From Clostridium sp. CAG:1013 (GTDB lineage Bacteria > Bacillota > Clostridia > Oscillospirales > Acutalibacteraceae), in assembly GCA_000432995.1 (NCBI GenBank), contig HF972654.1:28839-70836 (forward strand): DNA of 41,998 nt, in the 5' to 3' direction. A model generated the notes under the pieces. It ran no database searches, had not been told where the DNA came from, and worked only from the letters and a program-made list of their open reading frames with translations. Each line of letters starts with the position of its first letter. Within the stretch, counting starts at the first letter, position 1. A program made the position numbers and the translations under genes. Positions 7,590 to 15,724 of this stretch are shown here, piece by piece.

Positions 7590-7765
7590 AGTAAAGCGTT
7601 TTAGCACATATCCGGCAGGAAGCCGGACCAGGCGCCCAAGGTGCCGGCTGTTATGCATAAGATCTATGAATTCAACTTAGCTTAGCCAAAAGATACCAGG
7701 AAGGTGTCTGCTTTTCGTGAGGAAAAGCGGACGCCTTCTTTTTTTGCGAAAGGAGCAATGAAAGG
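7590..7765 (+). promoter_or_regulatory. Structured leader with terminator/anti-terminator, candidate riboswitch or attenuator
   Basis: The leader contains hairpin A, TCCGGC-AGGAA-GCCGGA (7611-7627), then hairpin B, GGCGCC-CAA-GGTGCC (7631-7645). It continues with a self-complementary UUAUGCAUAA (7651-7660), a less structured AU-rich linker, and hairpin C, GATACC-AGGAA-GGTGTC (7692-7708). The terminator follows. Hairpin C uses bases 7700-7708 of the terminator 5' arm, so the two are mutually exclusive. The segments CCGGC (7612-7616), GCCGG (7622-7626) and GCCGGC (7643-7648) can also exchange partners. Hairpins A and C show the same AGGAA loop. I compared it with remembered consensus of the T-box, SAM-I, cobalamin, NiCo, guanidine-I, ZTP and fluoride classes and found no match. 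The ligand, or a protein binding the GGA loops, is unknown. Confidence 0.6.
7700..7745 (+). terminator. Strong terminator in the leader of the ABC operon
   Basis: A 17-bp stem (5' arm 7700-7716, 3' arm 7722-7738, two G-U pairs) with a five-base loop is followed by seven T. It lies 20 bases before the first gene and after its promoter. It must therefore be conditional, or expression would be low. Confidence 0.9.
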
Positions 7766-9415
7766 ATGAAATGGAAAAAGGGTTTCGCGTTGCTGCTTGT
7801 GGGAGCGCTCCTGATGGGAGTGTTTTCCGGCTGCGGTCAAAGTCAAGAGGGTAGTCCGGGGGAAAGTCTCGTATCCGTTGGGGAAGAGAGCTCCACAGTA
7901 TCCCAGGAGGAAAAGACCTCCGTGGTCATCGCCATGGGCCCCACCTCTGAACCAGAAGCCGGTTTTGACCCTGCCTACGGTTGGGGCGCAGGGGAACACG
8001 TCCACGAGCCGCTGATCCAGAGCACGCTGACTGTCACCAACACGGACCTGACCATCGGTTATGACTTAGCAACTGAGTATTCCGTCAGTGAGGACGGTCT
8101 CACTTGGACAGTGACCATCCGGGATGACGCTTTCTTTACCGATGGTGAACCTCTCACAGCGTCGGATGTGGCCTTCACTTATAACACAGTGAAAGCATCC
8201 AGCTCGGTCAACGATTTCACCATGCTAGATTACGCTGAGGCCACCAATGACACAACGGTGATATTCCATATGACCAGGGCTTTTTCCATTTGGCCTTATA
8301 CCATGGCCATTGTGGGGATTGTCCCGGAGCATGCCTACGACAGCGCCACGTATGGTTCCAACCCCATCGGCTCGGGACGTTACATTTTGAAGCAGTGGGA
8401 CCGAGGCCAGCAGGTGATCCTGGAGGCCAACCCCGACTACTACGGGGAAGCGCCAAAAATGGAGCGGGTAACCATTCTTTTCATGGAGGAGGATGCCGCT
8501 TTCCTAGCCGCTCAAGCCGGCCAAGTGGATGTGGCTTACACTTCCGCCACTTATTCCAATGAGTCGGTAGCCGGCTATACCCTGGAAGCCTATGACAGCG
8601 TGGATAACCGAGGGATCAACCTTCCCACGGTGGCAGCTGGGGAGACCAACGAAAACGGTGTGGCGATCGGCAACGATTTCACCAGCGACGTGCTGGTGCG
8701 CCGGGCCATCAACATGGGCGTGGACCGTCAGGAAATGATCGACAATGTGCTCAACGGCTACGGTTCCCCGGCGTACAGCGTTTGTGACCAGATGCCCTGG
8801 TACAATCCGGCTTCTGAGGTGGAGTACGATCCGGAAGGGGCTGCGGCTCTGCTGGATGAGGCTGGCTGGCTCATGGGAGAGGACGGTGTCCGTGAAAAGA
8901 ATGGTGTGAAAGCGGAACTGACTCTCCTCTATTCCAACGGGGATTCTGTCCGTCAGGCACTCACCGCTGACCTGGTGAACCAGCTGGGAGAGCTGGGCAT
9001 TTCCTGCACCATGGAGGGAGTTGGATGGGATACCGCCTATGACCGTGCCCTTTCCACGCCACTTATGTGGGGCTGGGGAGCCCACACGCCCATGGAGCTG
9101 TACAACATTTACCACACTATGGAGGATACAGGACTGGCCCAGTACTCTCCCTACGCCAACGAGACAGTGGATCAGCTCATGGACGAAGCCCTGGCCTGCG
9201 GCGATTTGGAGGAGTCTTACCAGCTCTGGCAGCAGGCTCAGTGGAATGGTTCCACTGGCGTTACCCAGGAGGGGGACATTCCCTGGGTGTGGCTGGTGAA
9301 CATCGACCATCTGTACTGGGTCAGGGAAGGTCTTCAGGTGGCCCAGCAGAAGATCCATCCCCACGGTCACGGCTGGTCCTTGGTCAATAATGTGGACCAG
9401 TGGTCCTGGTCTTGA
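7766..9415 (+). CDS. Solute-binding lipoprotein, nickel/peptide family (SBP_bac_5)
   Basis: The 549-residue lipoprotein is the extracellular substrate receptor of the importer. It has a signal peptide with a VFSGC lipobox (Cys23) and a Ser/Glu linker. The family 5 pattern follows: LATEYSVSEDGLTWTVTIRDDAFFTDGEPLTASDVAFTYN near residues 95-135, IGSGRYILKQWDRGQQVILEANPDYYG, and VRRAINMGVDRQEMIDNVLNGYG. The family carries peptides, nickel complexes and metallophores. Near the C-terminus IHPHGHGWSL holds three histidines in five residues. This could bind a metal such as nickel or cobalt, but that is inference. AGGAG lies 10 bases before the ATG at 7766; an ATG at 7758 opens only a two-codon frame. 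Confidence 0.92.
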   Translation: MKWKKGFALLLVGALLMGVFSGCGQSQEGSPGESLVSVGEESSTVSQEEKTSVVIAMGPTSEPEAGFDPAYGWGAGEHVHEPLIQSTLTVTNTDLTIGYDLATEYSVSEDGLTWTVTIRDDAFFTDGEPLTASDVAFTYNTVKASSSVNDFTMLDYAEATNDTTVIFHMTRAFSIWPYTMAIVGIVPEHAYDSATYGSNPIGSGRYILKQWDRGQQVILEANPDYYGEAPKMERVTILFMEEDAAFLAAQAGQVDVAYTSATYSNESVAGYTLEAYDSVDNRGINLPTVAAGETNENGVAIGNDFTSDVLVRRAINMGVDRQEMIDNVLNGYGSPAYSVCDQMPWYNPASEVEYDPEGAAALLDEAGWLMGEDGVREKNGVKAELTLLYSNGDSVRQALTADLVNQLGELGISCTMEGVGWDTAYDRALSTPLMWGWGAHTPMELYNIYHTMEDTGLAQYSPYANETVDQLMDEALACGDLEESYQLWQQAQWNGSTGVTQEGDIPWVWLVNIDHLYWVREGLQVAQQKIHPHGHGWSLVNNVDQWSWS

Positions 9416-9431
9416 AGGAAAGGGTGACACC

Positions 9432-10424
9432 ATGACACGATCCCTGCTATTCGCGGGAAAAAAATTATTGCGTGCGTTGCTGCTCCTAGTGGGTGTGAGC
9501 TTGGCCGCATTTTTGCTGCTGTGTGCCTCTCCGCTAGATCCCCTGCAAACTAACGTGGGTCAGGTAGCGCTGGGTTCCATGAGCCAGGAACAAGTGGCCC
9601 AGCTGGAGGCCTACTGGGGGGTGGATCAGCCTCCTGTAGAGCGGTACCTGGGTTGGCTTGGCGGCGTGGTCCACGGAGATTTTGGAACTTCTCTGCTTTA
9701 CCGTCAGCCGGTGCTCACGGTAATCGGCCAGCGGCTGGCAAGCTCTCTGTGGCTTCTCCTCGCGGCCTGGGTGATCTCCGGCGTTCTTGGTCTGGTCCTT
9801 GGGGTGACTGCAGGAACTTTTCGGGGACGCTGGCCGGATAAACTGATCCGTGGCTACTGTCTGGTGATCTCCAGTACGCCGGCATTTTGGCTGGCTTTGC
9901 TGTTTCTGCTGATCTTTTCCGTGTGGCTGGGATGGCTGCCCATCGGCCTGTCCGTACCTATCGGAGTGGAGGAAGAAGCTGTGACTTTGGCCGACCGGCT
10001 TCAGCATGCTGTGCTTCCGGCTCTTACCCTGAGCGTCACCGGTGTCTCCAATATAGCCCTTCACACTCGAGAGAAACTGGTGGACGTACTTGGCAGTGAC
10101 TATATCCTGATGGCTCGGGCAAGAGGGGAAAGCAGTCGTTCCATCATCCTGCGCCATGGTCTGCGGAATGTAGCTCTGCCTGCCTTGACTCTCCAATTTG
10201 GATCTATCAGCGAGATCATCGGCGGTTCTGTGCTGGTGGAGCAGGTATTCTCCTATCCCGGACTGGGACAGGCTGCGGTGACTGCGGGACTGGGAAGCGA
10301 TCTTCCTCTGCTGCTGGGTATCACTGTGATCACCTCCGCCTTGGTGTTTGGAGGCAATCTTCTGGCGGATCTGTTGTACGGAGTGATCGATCCCAGAATG
10401 AAGAAGGGGGAGAGAAGGTCATGA
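9432..10424 (+). CDS. ABC importer permease, DppB/NikB type
   Basis: The 330-residue membrane protein is the first permease subunit. It has the N-terminal helix, the extracytoplasmic segment with GDFGTSLLYRQPV typical of DppB/OppB/NikB, and five further helices. The cytoplasmic coupling (EAA) loop is ARARGESSRSIILRHGLRN near residue 230. The ATG at 9432 follows AAGGAAAGGG by 8 bases; an earlier in-frame ATG lies inside the binding-protein gene and has no ribosome binding site. It overlaps the next permease gene by four bases (ATGA). Confidence 0.93.
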   Translation: MTRSLLFAGKKLLRALLLLVGVSLAAFLLLCASPLDPLQTNVGQVALGSMSQEQVAQLEAYWGVDQPPVERYLGWLGGVVHGDFGTSLLYRQPVLTVIGQRLASSLWLLLAAWVISGVLGLVLGVTAGTFRGRWPDKLIRGYCLVISSTPAFWLALLFLLIFSVWLGWLPIGLSVPIGVEEEAVTLADRLQHAVLPALTLSVTGVSNIALHTREKLVDVLGSDYILMARARGESSRSIILRHGLRNVALPALTLQFGSISEIIGGSVLVEQVFSYPGLGQAAVTAGLGSDLPLLLGITVITSALVFGGNLLADLLYGVIDPRMKKGERRS

Positions 10425-11245
10425 AGCATGTGAACCGAAGGCTGGCTACTCTGCTTTTTCTGGGGGTTGCCGTAGCTATTTTGACTGGGGTCACTGTCTC
10501 CGGGATCCTTCTCAATGAAACCGCTATGACCACGGATTTTTCCCGTAAAGATCTGGCACCAAGTCTTTCTTTTCTCTTCGGTACTGACTGGATGGGTCGG
10601 GACATGTTTGCCCGCACCCTGGCTGGTCTTTCCCTGAGTATTCGTGTGGGACTTCTGACTGCGGGGATCAGCGCTGGTGTGGCTTTGGTGCTGGGAGTAC
10701 TTTCCGCTGTTTTTGGCGGATGGGTGGACGCTGTCATCTCTTGGTGGATCGACCTGGTCATGGGGATCCCCCACATTCTGCTGGTGATCCTTTTGTCTAT
10801 CGCCTGCGGCAGAGGATTTACCGGTGTGGTGGTAGGCGTGGCTCTCAGTCATTGGACCTCCTTAGCCCGGGTGATTCGGGGAGAGGTGCTCCAACTGAAA
10901 AACGCTCCCTATCTTCTGGTGGCGGAAAAGCTGGGAGTTTCTCGGTGGAAGCGTGTTCGACTCCACTTGTTGCCCCACCTGCTTCCCCAATTTCTTACCG
11001 GACTGATCCTGCTGTTTCCCCACGCCATCCTCCACGAGGCCAGCGTCACCTTTTTGGGGTTTGGGCTTTCCTCGGAGCAGCCTGCCATCGGGGTCATCCT
11101 GTCAGAGAGCATGCGCTATCTCACCACAGGAAAATGGTGGCTGGCATTGTTCCCTGGAGTATCCTTGGTACTGGTGGTCGTGCTGTTCGCCCTGCTTGGA
11201 GAAAGAGTCAGGCTGTTGTTAGATCCCGGAAGTGTCCATGAATAA
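10421..11245 (+). CDS. ABC importer permease, DppC/NikC type
   Basis: The 274-residue second permease shows the DppC/NikC pattern: an N-terminal helix, FLFGTDWMGRDMFARTLAGLSLSIRVG near residues 50-75, then membrane helices. The EAA loop is VAEKLGVSRWKRVRLHLLPHLLPQF near residue 175. ASVTFLGFGLSSEQPAIGVILSES before the last helix is strongly conserved in the family. It overlaps the first permease gene by four bases and ends 10 bases before the start of the first ATPase, so the subunits are made in step. Confidence 0.93.
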   Translation: MKHVNRRLATLLFLGVAVAILTGVTVSGILLNETAMTTDFSRKDLAPSLSFLFGTDWMGRDMFARTLAGLSLSIRVGLLTAGISAGVALVLGVLSAVFGGWVDAVISWWIDLVMGIPHILLVILLSIACGRGFTGVVVGVALSHWTSLARVIRGEVLQLKNAPYLLVAEKLGVSRWKRVRLHLLPHLLPQFLTGLILLFPHAILHEASVTFLGFGLSSEQPAIGVILSESMRYLTTGKWWLALFPGVSLVLVVVLFALLGERVRLLLDPGSVHE

Positions 11246-11255
11246 GGAGGTTTCC

Positions 11256-12191
11256 ATGGAACCGATTCTTCAAATCGATCATCTTTCCATTTCTTTTACC
11301 CAATACGGAAAAGGATTCCATCAAAGGGAACTTCCTGTCATCAGAGATCTGTCGTTGTCTTTGAATCCAGGCGAGGTGACCGCCATACTGGGTGCTAGTG
11401 GTTCGGGGAAAAGCCTGCTGGCCCATGCTATTTTAGGACTGCTTCCCTATAACAGCCACCAGGAAGGCACCATTCTCTATGAAGGTCAACCCTTAACTCT
11501 TCCTCGCATTCAAAAACTCCGTGGCAAGGAAATTGTACTGGTGCCCCAGGGAGTCACCTATTTGGATCCGCTGATGAAGGTGGGACACCAGCTCCAAAAA
11601 GGCCGCCGGGATAAGACTGCAAAGGAAAAGACTAAAAATGCTTTATCTAGGTATGGCTTAAGAGAAGATACAGCAGACCTGTACCCCTTTCAACTGTCGG
11701 GAGGCATGGCAAGGCGAGTGCTGATGGCTTCCGCTGTGATGGATACACCCCGGCTTATTATTGCGGACGAGCCTACGCCCGGTCTGGACGCACGATCCGC
11801 CGCCAGGATCTTAGGTCATTTCCGGGAGCTTGCAGCTGACGGAGCGGCTGTGCTGTTCATCACTCATGATTTGGAATTGGCCCTTGCTGTTGCCAACCGA
11901 GTGGCGGTATTTTACGCCGGCGAGACGGTGGAAGTAGCCCAGGTATCTGATTTTCAGGAGAACAGGCTGCGTCATCCCTTTACCAAAGCCCTGTGGGACG
12001 CTCTTCCTCAACGGGGGCTCCATTCCCTTCCAGGTGCCCAGCCTTACCCTGGAGAGGTGGAGGAGGGTTGTCCCTTCTTTGGGCAGTGTCCCCATCCTCG
12101 AGATGAGTGCGCCCAAGGGAAGATCCCCCTGCGTTCTCTGAGTAATGGAATGGTTCGCTGCCTGTATCCTAGTGGGGAGGTGGAAGCATGA
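11256..12191 (+). CDS. ABC importer ATPase, DppD/NikD type
   Basis: The 311-residue ATPase has Walker A GASGSGKSLLA near residue 45, signature LSGGMARRVLMA near 150 and Walker B LIIADEPTPGLD near 170. The H-loop is in FITHDLELAL. A C-terminal oligopeptide-type extension contains GCPFFGQCPHPRDEC, the Cys pattern linked to iron-sulfur binding in this ATPase family. The ATG at 11256 is chosen because AAGGAGG lies 5 bases upstream; an in-frame ATG at 11232 overlaps the permease gene without such a site. It overlaps the next gene by four bases. Confidence 0.93.
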   Translation: MEPILQIDHLSISFTQYGKGFHQRELPVIRDLSLSLNPGEVTAILGASGSGKSLLAHAILGLLPYNSHQEGTILYEGQPLTLPRIQKLRGKEIVLVPQGVTYLDPLMKVGHQLQKGRRDKTAKEKTKNALSRYGLREDTADLYPFQLSGGMARRVLMASAVMDTPRLIIADEPTPGLDARSAARILGHFRELAADGAAVLFITHDLELALAVANRVAVFYAGETVEVAQVSDFQENRLRHPFTKALWDALPQRGLHSLPGAQPYPGEVEEGCPFFGQCPHPRDECAQGKIPLRSLSNGMVRCLYPSGEVEA

Positions 12192-12796
12192 TTCTGGAAG
12201 GAAAAAACCTCACTTTTAGTTACGGAGGGAAAAAAGCCGCACCGGTGCTGGATCAGGTGGATATTTCCATTGGATCTGGCGAGCGTGTGGGTCTGAAAGG
12301 GCACAGTGGCAGAGGCAAGACCACCTTGTGTCGTCTGTTGGCGGGGTATGAAAAACCACGAAATGGGGAAGTCCTGTTGGACGGAAAGCCACTGTCCTCT
12401 TTTTCTGGTCCTTGTCCTGTGCAAATGGTGTGGCAGCATCCGGAAATGGTGGTGGATCCGTTGCTGCCGTTAGGAGTGTCTCTAGGAGAAGCTACTCCGC
12501 CAGATCCAAACTTAATTTCCGCCCTTCACATCCGGGAGGGATGGCTCACCCGGTATCCATCGGAGCTTTCCGGAGGAGAGCTTCAAAGATTTTGTCTAGC
12601 AAGGGCGCTGCACCCGTCGGTAAAGTTCCTGTTGTGCGATGAAATCACTGCCATGCTGGACTTAGTCACTCAAGCGCAGATCTGGGAATTCCTGCTGCAC
12701 GAGGCAAAACGGAGAGACTTAGGCCTTTTAGTGGTGTCCCACAATGATGCCCTGTTAGAGCGGGTCTGTACCAGGATCGTCACATTAGAAAACTGA
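12188..12796 (+). CDS. ABC importer ATPase, short NikE type
   Basis: The 202-residue second ATPase has Walker A GHSGRGKTTL near residue 38, signature LSGGELQRFCLARAL near 130, Walker B FLLCDEITAMLD near 152 and an H-loop in VVSHNDALL. It lacks the C-terminal peptide-transporter extension present in the first ATPase, which makes it shorter than DppF and close to NikE or CntF. Together with the other four genes it completes one importer. This size pairing favours nickel, cobalt or a metallophore over peptides, but does not prove it. Confidence 0.92.
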   Translation: MILEGKNLTFSYGGKKAAPVLDQVDISIGSGERVGLKGHSGRGKTTLCRLLAGYEKPRNGEVLLDGKPLSSFSGPCPVQMVWQHPEMVVDPLLPLGVSLGEATPPDPNLISALHIREGWLTRYPSELSGGELQRFCLARALHPSVKFLLCDEITAMLDLVTQAQIWEFLLHEAKRRDLGLLVVSHNDALLERVCTRIVTLEN

Positions 12797-12869
12797 AAGT
12801 GGGGTTTGTGTACTCAAAAAAGAGGCTGCTTTTTTGTGTAGTGGGACATATCGAAGAATAAATCGTCTT

Positions 12870-12903
12870 AAAAGAGCAGCTGGTGGGGAACTAGCTGCTT
12901 TTT
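12870..12903 (+). terminator. Terminator of the ABC importer operon
   Basis: AAAGAGCAGCT pairs with AGCTGCTTTTT (one G-U pair) around an 11-base loop, ending in T5. A weaker AT-only stem (AAAAAAG/CTTTTTT) lies just upstream at about 12818-12838. Confidence 0.75.
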
Positions 12904-13034
12904 GGTTGTTGTGAAAAGCCAGTAGTGGAGGCAGAGTCGCAAAAGGATCTCTAACGTTTTTCACCTATGAAATACGACCGGATTTTGAAAGATCCATCCT
13001 GAAAGAAACGGATTGTTCTTTGGGCGTACAAGTC

Positions 13035-13063
13035 TTGAAAAACCATGTGGGCTATGCTAGAAT
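13035..13063 (+). promoter_or_regulatory. Extended -10 promoter of the cimA operon
   Basis: TTGAAA (13035-13040), a 17-base spacer ending in TGC, and TAGAAT (13058-13063). Transcription would start near 13070, giving a leader of about 113 bases. The stretch 12904-13034 before it holds nothing I recognise. Confidence 0.85.
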
Positions 13064-13098
13064 ATTTGTACTTCCCTGTTTTTCTTAGGGGATTGCTT

Positions 13099-13154
13099 GC
13101 GGGATGATCCTGCGGAGGGTATTGGGCTGCGGCGGGGGATAGCCGCGCTTTTTT
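13099..13154 (+). promoter_or_regulatory. Leader hairpin plus terminator-like hairpin before the 13183 gene
   Basis: GCGGGA-TGA-TCCTGC (13099-13113) is followed by GCGGC-8 base loop-GCCGC (13129-13146), then GC and T6. The second hairpin sits between promoter and gene and looks like an attenuator, although the stem is short. No T-box consensus is visible, although the operon makes an isoleucine precursor. Confidence 0.45.
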
Positions 13155-13182
13155 ACATTATAACTTTTTAAGGAGCGACACT

Positions 13183-13956
13183 ATGGCAAGAGAGCGATAC
13201 CTGGTAAACGCAGGAGAGGACACCATTCATCAAAACGAGATCAAACTGGTCACCGGTAAAGACAAGCGGAAGAACTGGTGGTATTATCATAAAGTGCATT
13301 TACTGGTTGCGGTGCTGGTGATTGCATTGGTAAGCAGCTTTGTTTATTCGATAGCAACTAATGTGGATCCGGATTATACGATTGCATTGCTGACATCCTA
13401 TTCCATGCCTGAGACTGGTATGGATCAGCTGGAGGCGCATATCACGAAATATGCGGATGACCGCAACGGGGACGGACAAGTGAACGTTCGGGTGGTAAAC
13501 TACGTCTACTCAAACGATGATGATGTAGACTATTCTCAGAAGGAAGCTGCCATCGTGCGTTTTATGGCGGATGCCAGCAGCAATGAGGTCATGATTTACC
13601 TCCACGATGAAAAAGCGTTTAGTGCTCTGGAAAGCACATTTGAAGGATTTTTCCAGTACACAGACGGCACTTCTATGCCGGAAGACGCAACCGATTTTGA
13701 AAATGCTATGACCCCTTGGGAGGACATTGCGGCTTTTGCAAACTTTGAGCCTGTGTCGGAAGAAGGGGAGCTGTACACAGCGGATATTCTCTCGGAACTT
13801 TACGGCCGACTTCGTGTTTCCTGCCGGGCGGCTGAGGGCAGTTCCATTGAGAAGAAAGAGGAGGATATGGAATATTATGAGTCCTCCATGGCGCTGTTTG
13901 AGCGTCTTAAGAACGACGAACCCTTGCAAGAGGAGACTGTTTCAGAAGAGGGATAA
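13183..13956 (+). CDS. Single-pass membrane protein of unknown function
   Basis: The 257-residue protein has a cytoplasmic N-terminal segment of about 45 residues that is rich in charged residues. One membrane helix follows (HLLVAVLVIALVSSFVYSI, about residues 46-65), then an acidic domain of about 190 residues, probably outside the cell. The outer part contains DPDYTIALLTSYSMPE and DDRNGDGQVNVRVVNYVY. The latter has a DxNxDGxV pattern resembling a single calcium-binding dockerin- or EF-hand-like loop; this is only suggestive. The C-terminus is rich in Glu. AAGGAG lies 8 bases before the ATG. It precedes cimA by three bases, so the two are co-transcribed, which may only reflect operon packing. 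Confidence 0.8.
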   Translation: MARERYLVNAGEDTIHQNEIKLVTGKDKRKNWWYYHKVHLLVAVLVIALVSSFVYSIATNVDPDYTIALLTSYSMPETGMDQLEAHITKYADDRNGDGQVNVRVVNYVYSNDDDVDYSQKEAAIVRFMADASSNEVMIYLHDEKAFSALESTFEGFFQYTDGTSMPEDATDFENAMTPWEDIAAFANFEPVSEEGELYTADILSELYGRLRVSCRAAEGSSIEKKEEDMEYYESSMALFERLKNDEPLQEETVSEEG

Positions 13957-13959
13957 ATC

Positions 13960-15540
13960 ATGGGCCCAGTAACCATCTTCGATTCCACCCTGCGGGACGG
14001 CGCACAGGGAACAGGTGTTGCGTTTTCTCTGGAGGATAAACTCCAGGCGGTGCGTCTGCTGGATCAAATTGGTATCCAATACGTAGAGGCAGGCAATCCC
14101 GGTTCCAATCCCAAAGACGCGGAGTTTTTCCAGCGGGCAGAGAAACTGTCCTTAAAAAACACCCAGCTGGTATCTTTTGGCAGCACTCGCCGAAAGGATC
14201 TCCGGCCGGAAGAGGACAGCAATCTGGCAGCTATATTAGCCGCAGGAACGCTGTGGTGCAGCGTTTTTGGAAAGTGTTGGAAATTCCATGTGGAGCGGGT
14301 GTTGGAGACCTCCTACGAGGAGAATTTCCGCATGATCGAGGAAAGCTGCCGTTTTCTCAAAGAGCACGGCAGGAAGGTGGTTTTTGACGCGGAGCATTTC
14401 TTTGACGGCTGGAAGGACGACAAAGCCTTCGCGTGGGAAGCTCTGCGAGCGGCTGTGCGGGGCGGAGCAGATGTGGTCTGCCTGTGTGATACCAACGGCG
14501 GCGCGTTTCCCAAAGAAGTAGAGCGGATTGTCAAAGAAGTGGTGGGAAAACTGGGTGTCCCCGTGGCTGTGCATTTTCACGAGGATTGCGGTATGGCCAC
14601 CGCTAACAGCGTGACCGCCGTGCTGGCAGGAGCTTCCCAGGTGCAGGGCACTCTGCTGGGATTTGGCGAACGATGCGGCAATGCCAATTTGGCATCTATC
14701 ATCCCTGATCTACAAGTGAAGCTGGGGATCCCCTGTATCCCGCAGGAGGAGCTTCTGCATCTGACCCAGCGGGCACGGGAGCTGGCGTCCATCGCCAATA
14801 TGGATTTGCCCGCGTGGATGCCCTATGTGGGGGAGAACGCCTTCGCCCACAAAGCTGGAATGCATGCCGCAGCTGTGTTGAAGTCGCCCCGCTCTTTCGA
14901 GCATGTGGATCCCTATCTGGTGGGGAATGCTCGGCGCTTTCCTGCGTCGGAGATGTCCGGAAGAGCCGTGGTGCTGGAAAAGGTGAAAAACATTTTTCCC
15001 TCCGCGCGGCTGGATTCCCAGGAGACAAAAGCGCTGCTTCACGAGCTGAAAGAATTGGAGTCTCGGGGATATCAATTTGAAGGGGCGGATGCCTCCTTCC
15101 AGCTATTGGTGCGCAAGCGTTTGAAGCCCTTCCCGCCCTTTTTTGAGATGCTGTATTATCACATCTATACCGATTACAGCGATGGCGCCGACCGAGGGGC
15201 CAGTGCCACGGTGAAAGTCCGGGTAGGGGGAGAGATCCAGCTGATGGCGGCGGAAGGAAACGGCCCTGTGAACGCTCTGGACCAGGCCCTTCGCAAAGCC
15301 TTGGAAATCTTTTATCCTGTGCTGTCTCAGGTCAAACTGACCGACTATAAAGTTCGTGTGCTGGACAGTAAAAGCGCTACCGCAGCGGGAGTACGTGTAT
15401 TGATCACCTCCACTGACGGGACAGATACTTTCACCACCGTAGGAGTTTCCGGAGACGTGGTGGCGGCCAGCTGGAAAGCCTTGGAAGATTCCATGGAGTA
15501 TTTGCTGCTGAAGGACGCTTACCGGAAGGAAAAAGAGTAA
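13960..15540 (+). CDS. cimA: (R)-citramalate synthase
   Basis: The 526-residue protein condenses acetyl-CoA with pyruvate to citramalate, the first step of the threonine-independent route to 2-oxobutyrate and isoleucine. The HMGL-like catalytic barrel begins with IFDSTLRDGAQGTG near residue 5 (the metal-binding Asp within LRDG). It has AEHFFDGWKDD in the middle and the metal-binding HFHEDCGMA near residue 205. GFGERCGNANL and AGMHAAAVLK follow. The C-terminal third is the LeuA-type allosteric regulatory domain. The length fits CimA rather than 2-isopropylmalate synthase or homocitrate synthase, and FFDGWK is typical of the CimA branch. A terminator closes the transcript. Confidence 0.93.
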   Translation: MGPVTIFDSTLRDGAQGTGVAFSLEDKLQAVRLLDQIGIQYVEAGNPGSNPKDAEFFQRAEKLSLKNTQLVSFGSTRRKDLRPEEDSNLAAILAAGTLWCSVFGKCWKFHVERVLETSYEENFRMIEESCRFLKEHGRKVVFDAEHFFDGWKDDKAFAWEALRAAVRGGADVVCLCDTNGGAFPKEVERIVKEVVGKLGVPVAVHFHEDCGMATANSVTAVLAGASQVQGTLLGFGERCGNANLASIIPDLQVKLGIPCIPQEELLHLTQRARELASIANMDLPAWMPYVGENAFAHKAGMHAAAVLKSPRSFEHVDPYLVGNARRFPASEMSGRAVVLEKVKNIFPSARLDSQETKALLHELKELESRGYQFEGADASFQLLVRKRLKPFPPFFEMLYYHIYTDYSDGADRGASATVKVRVGGEIQLMAAEGNGPVNALDQALRKALEIFYPVLSQVKLTDYKVRVLDSKSATAAGVRVLITSTDGTDTFTTVGVSGDVVAASWKALEDSMEYLLLKDAYRKEKE

Positions 15541-15561
15541 AAAGACTGTGGGACATGAATG

Positions 15562-15590
15562 AAAAAGGACGCTGAGAAGCGTCCTTTTTT
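15562..15590 (+). terminator. Terminator of the cimA operon
   Basis: AAAAAGGACGC and GCGTCCTTTTTT form an 11-bp stem around a six-base loop, ending in T6. Confidence 0.92.
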
Positions 15591-15624
15591 GATGTTGAAA
15601 TCGCCATTATTTCATGTGGGGGGA

Positions 15625-15653
15625 TTGAAATTTGTTCGGTAATTCTCTATAAT
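15625..15653 (+). promoter_or_regulatory. Sigma-A promoter of the sugar phosphate isomerase gene
   Basis: TTGAAA (15625-15630), a 17-base spacer and a perfect TATAAT (15648-15653). The transcript would start near 15660, about 65 bases before the ATG. Confidence 0.9.
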
Positions 15654-15724
15654 GAAAGCAAAGAAAAAGTGGAAGGCATTGTGTTGTATTGTGGCCTCCC
15701 GCTGAAATATAAGGAGTGATACCA

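Noticed and set aside
7590..7700. Known riboswitch or T-box in the ABC operon leader
   Set aside because: The T-box AGGGTGG-type sequence, cobalamin B12 box, SAM-I core, NiCo junction and guanidine-I core as I remember them are absent; I therefore left the class open rather than name one.
8504..9433. 309-codon minus-strand frame
   Set aside because: Antisense to the solute-binding lipoprotein gene, no ribosome binding site.
13099..13154. T-box upstream of the cimA operon
   Set aside because: An AGGGT string occurs, but the following bases do not match the T-box, and no specifier stem can be placed.
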